A DNA stretch of 64,000 nucleotides from a virus. Shown one piece after another: positions 57,905 to 64,000 of this stretch; within the stretch, counting starts at the first letter, position 1; the number at the start of each line of letters is the position of its first letter. The notes under the pieces are model-generated. The model was not told the DNA's origin, searched no databases, and was given only the letters and a program-made list of their open reading frames with translations. The stretch lies in the IMG/VR virus record IMGVR_UViG_3300044796_000658, positions 110,701-174,700 of that record; one strand, given 5' to 3'. The translations under genes and the position numbers were made by a program.

Positions 57905-58834
57905 CTATGAGGCACTCATTATAATCCCATTTGAGATGCTGAAATAGGTGTAATTGCCACTACCATTAAACCCGCCTAATGAACTACTGGTTAGATAACC
58001 CGCATCGTTGGTAAATGTGCTTACATTACTTGGAATACTAGAACTTGTAATATAATTAGCATCATTTGAAAAATAACTTACATTGCTAGGAATACTTGAA
58101 CTTGTAATATAGTTAGCATCATTTGAAAAAGAACTTACGTTGCTAGGATAACCAGTAATGTAGCCAACATCATTTGAAAAATAACCTACATTGGTAGGCA
58201 GACCACTCAAATCACTATAGTTATTAGAAGTAGCTACCATTGCCAAACCGCTAGATGTTATAAATCCCGTATCATTATTTAAGTGTGATGTAGCCAAAGC
58301 AGCACCACTAACTTTGTAAGAACTCATATCACAGGTTAATCCGGTGAGAGTACTAAAAGCCTGAGTTCCACTGAATGTATTGTCAACGTTAGTATAAGCC
58401 AAATGGTTTGACACTAGGTAGTTTGGAATATCGCCAGTAGAACCGGCAAGATGAGAAGCAGCTAAATTCGTAATACCCGATCCATTTCCAGTCAAAGAAG
58501 TAGCGGCAAGTGTGCCAGTTACAGTTTGTCCAACTGAAAAGTTATTGTTGGTATTCTTCAAAGCAACATTACTAGAAAGACGAGCATCAGCAACAGTGCC
58601 AGAAGAAATGTTTGAACCCGAAAGAGCCGTAATACCACTACCAGCACCAGTTAACGTGGTAGCAGCAAGCGTACCAGTTACGGTAAGTGGGCCACTCATT
58701 GTTTGTAATGCTGTTTCTGCGACATTAACGCAAGAAACCAAAAAATCTCTAATGTCTTGAGGTGTGATTTCCCCATTTGTATTATCTACTAGAATTGCCT
58801 TCAATGCAGCAATATTGCGTACTGTATCTGTCAT
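57905..58834 (-). CDS. Tail-fibre-like repeat protein (309 aa)
   Basis: 309 residues. A short N-terminal helical domain (residues 1-45) is followed by Thr/Ser/Asn/Gly-rich beta repeats (VTGTLAATTLTGAGSGITAL, twice) and then three to four SNDANYITSSSIPSNVSYF units near the C-terminus. Shaft repeats of this type are typical of phage tail or head fibres that trimerise. It has a TATAAATA element 35 bases upstream. Receptor specificity cannot be judged. Confidence 0.75.
   Translation of the reverse strand: MTDTVRNIAALKAILVDNTNGEITPQDIRDFLVSCVNVAETALQTMSGPLTVTGTLAATTLTGAGSGITALSGSNISSGTVADARLSSNVALKNTNNNFSVGQTVTGTLAATSLTGNGSGITNLAASHLAGSTGDIPNYLVSNHLAYTNVDNTFSGTQAFSTLTGLTCDMSSYKVSGAALATSHLNNDTGFITSSGLAMVATSNNYSDLSGLPTNVGYFSNDVGYITGYPSNVSSFSNDANYITSSSIPSNVSYFSNDANYITSSSIPSNVSTFTNDAGYLTSSSLGGFNGSGNYTYFSISNGIIMSAS
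58019..58132. repeat. 57-bp in-frame tandem repeat (two best copies)
   Basis: Two near-identical 57-base units (about 58019-58075 and 58076-58132), plus weaker flanking copies, encode 19-residue shaft units. They allow fibre length change by recombination. Confidence 0.75.
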
Positions 58835-58868
58835 AAACCTCTCCTTTGAATAAAAAACACTTTACTCC

Positions 58869-58876
58869 TATTTATA
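58869..58876 (-). promoter_or_regulatory. T4-type late promoter element TATAAATA
   Basis: The minus strand carries exact TATAAATA, the T4 late consensus, 35 bases before the fibre-gene ATG. On the plus strand the same bases form a TATA-rich leader just before the start at 58881. No -35 box is evident. Confidence 0.5.
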
Positions 58877-58880
58877 TATT

Positions 58881-59381
58881 ATGGTGGACACCAATAAGAA
58901 TATTAATGATAATGCAGGCAACAAACAATCGGAAAATCCGATGTTGTTGAAACGATTTGCAAAAAAAGTCAAGAATGACAATACGTTTCCGGGCTTTATT
59001 AATCCAAATCATATTCCTGATCCACATTTGAGTAGCTCGTCAAGCGATGCTTTGAGTAACAATATTGGCTTTATCAAGAATATTGTTCGGCATTTCAATC
59101 CAGACAGAGCAGTGTTGGTTGTTCGTCATAACAAACAAGATTTGAATATTGTTGCCGATTTCAAAACAGAGATTTTGGTAGGTAAGCAAAAGGGTGATTT
59201 TGACGACTTAACAATTAACCAAACCATTGATTTTCAAATTGATAGCCATAATACAGCTTTTTTAATCCAAATCAATGCCGGTGTTTTTGAAGGCAAGGTT
59301 CAAAAGATCATTAAGGATGGCGGCGATACCGTTATTCTCGTAGAAGACGATTCTAAAAAAAAAACTCTAAGCATTTCATAA
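58881..59381 (+). CDS. N-terminal part of a putative frameshift fusion; unknown virion-like protein (166 aa)
   Basis: 166 residues in its own frame: polar N-terminus, then VRHFNPDRAVLVVRHNKQDL and FQIDSHNTAFLIQINAGVFE. The end has the codons AAA-AAA-AAA inside an A10 run (59355-59364) before a stop at 59381. A -1 shift there continues into the open frame that leads to the Met/Lys-rich protein, whose first convincing coding bases (59381-59503) have no start codon. I infer that the two are one protein of about 934 residues made by slippage, or that one A is missing from the assembly. Confidence 0.6.
   Translation: MVDTNKNINDNAGNKQSENPMLLKRFAKKVKNDNTFPGFINPNHIPDPHLSSSSSDALSNNIGFIKNIVRHFNPDRAVLVVRHNKQDLNIVADFKTEILVGKQKGDFDDLTINQTIDFQIDSHNTAFLIQINAGVFEGKVQKIIKDGGDTVILVEDDSKKKTLSIS
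59355..59364 (+). other. A10 slippery run, probable frameshift or transcript slippage site
   Basis: Ten consecutive A follow CTTCT... (TCT AAA AAA AAA ACT in the first frame). One extra A or a -1 slip gives TCT AAA AAA AAA AAC and joins two coding frames. Long A runs are known sites of polymerase slippage and of -1 frameshifting. Confidence 0.65.
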
Positions 59382-59503
59382 TAACGGCTGAAACCTTACG
59401 TCGTAAATTCGTTAAAGACGGAATTGTATTCTCACGCCGTCGCCTTCATGTAGGCATTGACGTAACAGTTTATTATACAGTTAACGACCATCATAGAGCG
59501 AGA

Positions 59504-61684
59504 ATGGTCGTCATTGCTCCGAAGTTAGGCCAAAACTCATCTTCTCTTTCACTTTCATCAACCACTAAAATGATGAAAAAGAAGAAGAATTCGAAGATGA
59601 TGAAGACCCGCCCTAATCACATGATGATGAAGGCGAAAATGATGATGATGATGGGTCACAAGATGACCATGAAGAAAATGATGTCTGGCATGAAGCCAAA
59701 GATGATGTCTATGATGTCTATGATGTCTAAGATGATGATGAAGAAAAAAATGAAAATGAAGAAAAAGGGGATGATGACCCCCATGATGATGATGAAGATG
59801 ATGAAAAATAAAATGACCGGTATGAGTGTTAAGATGATGAAAGGAAAAATGACGGGCACTATGACCGGTATGGGTGGAATGAATGGTGAGCCGGGGGGGC
59901 CGGGAACTATGAATGGCGGGCCGGGTATGATGATGGGTATGAAGCCTAAAATGTCAATGATGATGAAGATGAAGAACAAGATGAAAATGATGATGATGAA
60001 GATGAAGATGAAAATGAAAATGATGAAAATGATGAAATCCGGAATGATGATGTTTGCGTCTTCATTCGTTCCTTTTTCCTCTTCATTGTCAAGTTTCGCT
60101 AGTTCTGTGCGATCAAGTTTCGTCAGTAACTCGGCACAGTCGTCTTACGTACCTTTCTCATCATCGTTTGGAAGTCCTACGTCATTTTCATTTTCGCAGA
60201 ATTCCCAATCGTTTAGCCCGTTCAGTTTTTCGCTTGGTAGTAATAGCTTTAATCCGTCCACTTTGCCTTCACCATCACCACCTGCGAGCCTACGACATCC
60301 TTCGATATCATTGGAACCTAGTAGTATACCAGAACCATCCTTTACAGGGCCACAGCCGACGCCATATCCGTCGCCAAGTAGTCAACCACACCCTTCACCA
60401 AGTAGCTCGAAGCCAGCAAGCAAGAGTCATGAATACTCTTCGTACTTTTCTTCACACTCTTCATCATCACCACAACCGTGCTGTGAATGCCATTACGAAG
60501 TACAGAATTTAGGACTATGTGGTATGGGTATTTTCGGCTTCCAATTTTGCCCTGAAGAAAATCACCCAGAACTAGGATGTGCAGGCGGATTTGGTACTCG
60601 TTTACTCCAAAAGGGTTTCGGCGCTACAGTATGTGGCGGGCCATTCATTGTATGTTGGTTCGGAACAGCACGATTGGAAGTATGTGAGCCGTGTCCAGAA
60701 CCTTCGGGAGGTGGACCGGGACCGGGTGGTCCAGGACCGGGTCCAGGGCCGGGACCGGGTGGACCAGGGCCGGGACCACAACCGGGACCGGGTGGAATGG
60801 GTGGTGGCATGATGGGCATGGGGCCAGCAGTAGCAACTCGTCTAGTTGTCACAACCGACAAAGATAGCTATAAGGCGGGCGAAACCATTTATGTTAACGT
60901 CAAAACATATCGTGGCAAGAAGTTTTTCAATAGATATAATGGTGTTCTTGCCATTCACGCTAATGATGATACTGGTGTTTATCCATTAACTGTTATGATA
61001 ACTAATGGTATTGGAAACTTTACCGCCACATTCTGCAAGCCGGGACTGAGTCATAGAATCAAGGTTGGCGACGGCGTACTCATTGGTAAAACTGACAAAT
61101 TTAGAATCATACCGGGTGATGTTGTTGGATTTGATGTACAATACTTACGTCCACCAGATGAACCGGCTACTATTGAAGCCTGTAAAATATTAACTATTAC
61201 GGTATGTGCCAAAGATGGATGTGGTAATATTGTAAAGAATTTTGTTGGATTAGTTAATTTTTCTTCTACGGATTTGAATGCTACTTTACCTATTCCTATT
61301 AATTTCAAGAAGGGATTCCAAGGTTGCAGCCAAAGAACTATGACATTTACAACGGTAGGCAGTCAAATATTAACTGCTACATCTGCTGATAATCCAACAC
61401 TCACCGGAACAATGCCAATGTTGGTTGTACATAATGTAATTAGAAAATTCATTGTGAAACGAGTTGGTGGTCAAGTTTGCATTTCAGCATCAGATAGATG
61501 TGGCAATACAATTACCGAATATGTCGGCACCGCTGTTATTACAACAACGGTATCAGGCATTCCTTCAAGTTACACGTTTATGGTAAGTGATTTTGGTACA
61601 AAGTGTTTTACTACACCAAGTAATGGTAATGTTCTAGCGATTGATAATATTAATTGTGAAATTAGGGGAAGTGGTATCGTATAA
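59504..61684 (+). CDS. Giant low-complexity surface protein: Met/Lys-rich, Ser-rich, Cys-rich, PG repeat, Ig-like domains
   Basis: 726 residues from the first ATG; the open frame without a start extends back to 59357. Domains: a Met/Lys stretch of about 160 residues (about 69 Met and 39 Lys by my count), Ser/Phe/Pro-rich region (residues 185-315), a Cys-rich module (CCECHYEV...CEPCPEP, about 12 Cys), Pro-Gly repeats (GPGPGGPGPGPGPGPGGPG), then at least two beta domains of the bacterial Ig-like type (ITVCAKDGCGNIVKNFVGLV; later VGSQILTATSADNPTLTGTM). I infer a surface or appendage protein. The frame is real because the other frames have stops through the region. A strong terminator follows. 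Confidence 0.7.
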   Translation: MVVIAPKLGQNSSSLSLSSTTKMMKKKKNSKMMKTRPNHMMMKAKMMMMMGHKMTMKKMMSGMKPKMMSMMSMMSKMMMKKKMKMKKKGMMTPMMMMKMMKNKMTGMSVKMMKGKMTGTMTGMGGMNGEPGGPGTMNGGPGMMMGMKPKMSMMMKMKNKMKMMMMKMKMKMKMMKMMKSGMMMFASSFVPFSSSLSSFASSVRSSFVSNSAQSSYVPFSSSFGSPTSFSFSQNSQSFSPFSFSLGSNSFNPSTLPSPSPPASLRHPSISLEPSSIPEPSFTGPQPTPYPSPSSQPHPSPSSSKPASKSHEYSSYFSSHSSSSPQPCCECHYEVQNLGLCGMGIFGFQFCPEENHPELGCAGGFGTRLLQKGFGATVCGGPFIVCWFGTARLEVCEPCPEPSGGGPGPGGPGPGPGPGPGGPGPGPQPGPGGMGGGMMGMGPAVATRLVVTTDKDSYKAGETIYVNVKTYRGKKFFNRYNGVLAIHANDDTGVYPLTVMITNGIGNFTATFCKPGLSHRIKVGDGVLIGKTDKFRIIPGDVVGFDVQYLRPPDEPATIEACKILTITVCAKDGCGNIVKNFVGLVNFSSTDLNATLPIPINFKKGFQGCSQRTMTFTTVGSQILTATSADNPTLTGTMPMLVVHNVIRKFIVKRVGGQVCISASDRCGNTITEYVGTAVITTTVSGIPSSYTFMVSDFGTKCFTTPSNGNVLAIDNINCEIRGSGIV

Positions 61685-61717
61685 CAAAAAAAGCCCGGCC
61701 AAGCCGGGCTTTTTTTG
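61685..61717. terminator. Bidirectional hairpin terminator
   Basis: AGCCCGGC (61692-61699) pairs with GCCGGGCT (61703-61710) between an A run and a T run. It separates the giant protein from the convergent small gene. Confidence 0.92.
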
Positions 61718-62077
61718 TTACATCGGGATTTGACTAATTAATTCATCCTTTTCAAATATTTCAATTTGAAGTTTAGCAATTTCCATTTTGAGTCTTCGGA
61801 CGGTGCTTTCCAATTCGAAAATTTTAGCTTCATTGTGTCTTTGATCGATATCAATGCCAGCTAATTTTTTCATCCAATTAATTTCTTTCAAGGCTTTTTC
61901 GTAATAAGCAGGCGAAAAGCCGGAAGTATTTAACGTTCCTTCTTTTTCTCTCTTCTTCCAGCCCGTCTTAACACAATTGGGATAAATTTTAGAATATTCT
62001 TGTTCGGCTTGTTTGACTTGCTCCGAAAATTCTAAACTAACTTGCATTCCACTCATCTTAACTGATTCTTTTGACAT
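61718..62077 (-). CDS. Small coiled-coil protein (119 aa)
   Basis: 119 residues. Residues 60-119 are a heptad-like helix (ELESTVRRLKMEIAKLQIEI), with a Lys-rich middle (GWKKREKEGTLNTSGFSP). No family recognised. It ends at the shared terminator. The region 62078-62209 upstream holds a plus-strand promoter and no further gene. Confidence 0.62.
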   Translation of the reverse strand: MSKESVKMSGMQVSLEFSEQVKQAEQEYSKIYPNCVKTGWKKREKEGTLNTSGFSPAYYEKALKEINWMKKLAGIDIDQRHNEAKIFELESTVRRLKMEIAKLQIEIFEKDELISQIPM

Positions 62078-62157
62078 GCTTTCCTTTCGTTAAAAAACAT
62101 ACGTATCGGGGTGTATGGTCACAGAGTTAAGTTAGTTCTTCATAAAATAAAAATTGA

Positions 62158-62186
62158 TTGATTGTTAATGACGTAAGTGGTATATT
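62158..62186 (+). promoter_or_regulatory. Sigma70-like promoter
   Basis: TTGATT (62158-62163) and TATATT (62181-62186) with a 17-base spacer, 24 bases before the GTG at 62210. Confidence 0.5.
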
Positions 62187-62209
62187 GGATTTCATCAAGG
62201 AGTCATGCG

Positions 62210-62374
62210 GTGAAAGATGTTTTGCATTGGTGGTTAGTCGGTTCGATTCTGGTGCAATTTCTATTTAATTGTTTTTGTTCACCAGTGCCAATGTTGCAAA
62301 ATAAAATAGGTGATTACACCCAATACGTTCATTGTTTTTCTTGTTGTTTTTGTATGTCTCTTATTTGGTGTTAA
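62210..62374 (+). CDS. Small Cys-rich membrane protein (54 aa, GTG start)
   Basis: 54 residues from a GTG with AAGGAG upstream: VKDVLHWWLVGSILVQFLFN, then CFCS and a C-terminal CFSCCFCMSLIWC. One transmembrane helix near the N-terminus and many Cys at the end. Function unknown. Confidence 0.55.
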   Translation: MKDVLHWWLVGSILVQFLFNCFCSPVPMLQNKIGDYTQYVHCFSCCFCMSLIWC

Positions 62375-62398
62375 TATTTTCAAGTGATCGTGGTTGTA

Positions 62399-62896
62399 AT
62401 GAAAAGAAAAGATATTTCTGGACAAGAATTTGGTCGACTTAAAGTTGTTGAATTTTCTCATATTGAAAACGAAATGGCTCATTGGGAATGTGTATGTTCC
62501 TGTGGTTCAATAAAAAAAATAAATGGTAGAAGTTTGAGAACAGGAAAAACTCAAAGTTGTGGCTGTTTACACAAAGAAAAAGCAAAAAGTGGTACAAGAC
62601 CAATTAAACATAACGAAGCTAAAAAGGGGCAAAAAACTCCCGAATACAAAATATGGATTGGAATGAGAACAAGATGTAATAATAAAAAAAGAAAAGATTA
62701 TGAGGATTATGGTGGTAGAGGCATTACAATTTGTGAAAGATGGGAAAATTTTCAAAATTTTCTTTTAGATATGGGCCGTCGACCAAGTAATACGACGCTG
62801 GATCGTATAAACAATGATGAAGGCTATAACCCTTCAAATTGTCGATGGGCAACTAATAAAGAACAAGCAAACAATAGACGCCAAAAAAGAAGGTAA
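62399..62896 (+). CDS. Homing-endonuclease-like phage protein (YGGRGI...LDRI...NCRWAT family)
   Basis: 165 residues from the ATG at 62399. The first half has ISGQEFGRLKVVEFSHIENE and a Cys motif WECVCSCGSIKKI...SCGCLH. The second half has WIGMRTRCNN, YEDYGGRGITICERWENFQN, TTLDRINNDEGYNPSNCRWA and EQANNRR. This family is common and scattered in phage genomes and is regarded as a mobile DNA-binding or HNH-like endonuclease. Lys/Asn-rich codon use is more AT-rich than its neighbours, consistent with recent arrival. Confidence 0.72.
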   Translation: MKRKDISGQEFGRLKVVEFSHIENEMAHWECVCSCGSIKKINGRSLRTGKTQSCGCLHKEKAKSGTRPIKHNEAKKGQKTPEYKIWIGMRTRCNNKKRKDYEDYGGRGITICERWENFQNFLLDMGRRPSNTTLDRINNDEGYNPSNCRWATNKEQANNRRQKRR

Positions 62897-62897
62897 T

Positions 62898-63332
62898 ATG
62901 TTTCCTTTCAACCAAGAACCGAAAACCAAAGATTGCGGTTACCGATGCCTGTATTATGCATTGGAAAGCGATCTGCCTTATGAAGAGTGGATTGACCAAT
63001 TTAAGGTATTCGATCCTGCACATCACGGCATATTCTTCTCAGATATTGCTCAAGTCTTAAAGTTTAATGAGCGGGACTTCAAGTTCACTCAACTCACTGA
63101 AAAAGGATTGTATATCATCTTCAGTGGTTGCTGGCTCAAACATGGTCACTACTTTGTCTATCAAGATGGCGTTGTTTTTTGTAGCACGAAAAGTGGGCCT
63201 TATCGAATGCCTTTGAAAGATGTTATTGAACAATTGGAAACCAAATCATCTGATCATGGTTTCAAAGTAATGAAAGTTTTTCCAAAGGGTGAAAAACACG
63301 AACTCAAACTTAAGCCGTGGGAGCAATCATAA
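62898..63332 (+). CDS. C39-like cysteine peptidase fold protein
   Basis: 144 residues from the ATG at 62898 (GGTAAT upstream). TKDCGYRCLYYALESDLPYE has the D-C-G catalytic-Cys pattern of C39-like peptidases (Cys at residue 12), and LKHGHYFVYQDGVVFCSTKS supplies the H....D pair. Similar to but distinct from the protein at 18133. Possible roles are proteolysis of small peptides or an inactive binding domain. Confidence 0.65.
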   Translation: MFPFNQEPKTKDCGYRCLYYALESDLPYEEWIDQFKVFDPAHHGIFFSDIAQVLKFNERDFKFTQLTEKGLYIIFSGCWLKHGHYFVYQDGVVFCSTKSGPYRMPLKDVIEQLETKSSDHGFKVMKVFPKGEKHELKLKPWEQS

Positions 63333-64000
63333 TGTTTGGTAGACAAATTCCAATTCGCCCATATATTCCACCCGCACCCGTTGTACCCAAAGACGTTGTT
63401 CCTAATAGAATGTCTTGCTTCGTATCGGCCTATTTCAATAAGAAGTTTGTAACATGCAGCAGAACCGCATGTTGGGCCATGCTCAATTACCCTTTCTATT
63501 GGGAAATGGCCCCAAACGGTAAGCCGGTCGCTTATAATGCTAATTCTTTTAAGATAGATTATACTTTCGCTGGCAGGTACATCTACATCAGCGATTATAA
63601 TCATCCAAAAACTATTGAACACCAATACTTATTGTTCAATATCATCAATGAAATTACGCCTTGTCGAATCACTGATATTAAAGGAACACCGTATATCAAA
63701 TTTAAGTGTTTGGGTACCTATGATCAAAGCTTAATTGTATTGAACTTCATCAGAAATTTGTGGCATAGCCCGTTTCCTCAATACTCAGAAAAGTTTTTTG
63801 AGCATTTGAGAAATGCTACCCAATCTGATCCGATGGAAAGATTGACATGGGCCAATATGAATGCTGTTAAAGAAACTTCAAAATCCGCATATAACAGTCC
63901 CGGTCACTCCAATATTTTCACTGGTCTGAGAGTCAAGACCACTGCTCAACTCTTGGCATGGAAAGGCAATGTCATTAGTGTCTTTTTGACTGGAAGATGA
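63332..64000 (+). CDS. Unknown protein (222 aa)
   Basis: 222 residues from the ATG at 63332, TAATG-coupled to the C39-like gene; it ends on the last base of the window. It reads RPYIPPAPVVPKDVVPNRMS, CSRTACWAMLNYPFYWEMAP, LTWANMNAVKETSKSAYNSP and ends LLAWKGNVISVFLTGR. Soluble, aromatic-rich. No family recognised; coupling suggests it works with its neighbour. Confidence 0.6.
   Translation: MFGRQIPIRPYIPPAPVVPKDVVPNRMSCFVSAYFNKKFVTCSRTACWAMLNYPFYWEMAPNGKPVAYNANSFKIDYTFAGRYIYISDYNHPKTIEHQYLLFNIINEITPCRITDIKGTPYIKFKCLGTYDQSLIVLNFIRNLWHSPFPQYSEKFFEHLRNATQSDPMERLTWANMNAVKETSKSAYNSPGHSNIFTGLRVKTTAQLLAWKGNVISVFLTGR

Noticed and set aside
59656-59979. Very hydrophobic minus-strand frame of 107 residues (Ile/Phe-rich)
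   Set aside because: It is the antisense of the Met/Lys-rich segment; ATG/AAG codons read backwards give Ile, Phe and Leu. No ribosome site and no independent support.
59567-60055. Asp/Glu-rich alternative frame through the Met/Lys region
   Set aside because: It contains several stop codons (TAA), whereas the Met/Lys frame is open and connects to clear Ig-like domains.

Overview
The window looks like part of a large (jumbo-class) tailed bacteriophage genome with a contractile tail. The grounds are T4-type baseplate genes (gp25-, gp53-, hub- and OB-fold spike-like), fibre-like repeat proteins and a very long tape-measure-like protein. With them come dense, strand-switching blocks of short genes joined by TAATG/ATGA overlaps, three aminoacyl-tRNA synthetases, a tRNA and nucleotide-synthesis enzymes. 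The DNA is moderately AT-rich and uses the standard code with all three stop codons. No host gene, integrase or replication gene is visible, and I cannot name the host from the sequence.

Layout. 1-7840 (minus): baseplate and fibre module, with an endonuclease VII-type HNH gene between the gp25-like and spike genes. 7934-17874 (plus): a second virion operon with the tape-measure-like protein, followed directly by a degenerate class II (CCA/poly(A)) nucleotidyltransferase; it ends at a strong terminator. 17904-30061 (minus): accessory block with a C39-like protein, histidine phosphatase, AspRS without its usual insertion domain, a VOC/HPPD-like protein, a half-size LeuRS without its editing domain, a D12 adenine methylase, zinc-ribbon proteins, ClpP and aspartate carbamoyltransferase. 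30062-30513 has no gene but shows RNA-like structure. 30514-49869 (mostly plus): one virion-like gene and then dozens of small genes. Minus-strand insertions here encode a methyltransferase, a zinc-finger/HNH/cupin fusion, an M4 metallopeptidase and a sulfotransferase. The plus strand carries a hotdog thioesterase-like protein, an N-formylglutamate-amidohydrolase-like protein, a lysine 6-aminotransferase and a tRNA-Leu(UAG). 49866-54845 is mainly minus: two glycosyltransferases, MetRS and a second sulfotransferase. 54923-57834 (plus): SAICAR synthetase and a proteasome-beta-like Ntn hydrolase. 57905-61684: a fibre protein, then on plus a bizarre Met/Lys-rich, Pro-Gly-rich, Ig-domain protein that seems to need a frameshift in an A10 run. 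61718-64000: small genes, another homing-endonuclease-like gene, a second C39-like protein and an unknown 222-residue protein.

How the genes may work together. The structural genes build the tail, baseplate and fibres. The synthetases plus tRNA suggest the phage keeps its own translation charging, with a reduced LeuRS matched to a tRNA-Leu that lacks the usual long variable arm. PyrB and PurC would raise pyrimidine and purine supply. Sulfotransferases, glycosyltransferases and methyltransferases could modify glycans or virion proteins. ClpP, the proteasome-like protein, the M4 peptidase and two C39-like proteins form an unusually large set of proteolysis-related proteins. Functional statements are inferred from motifs read by eye; no database search was possible.
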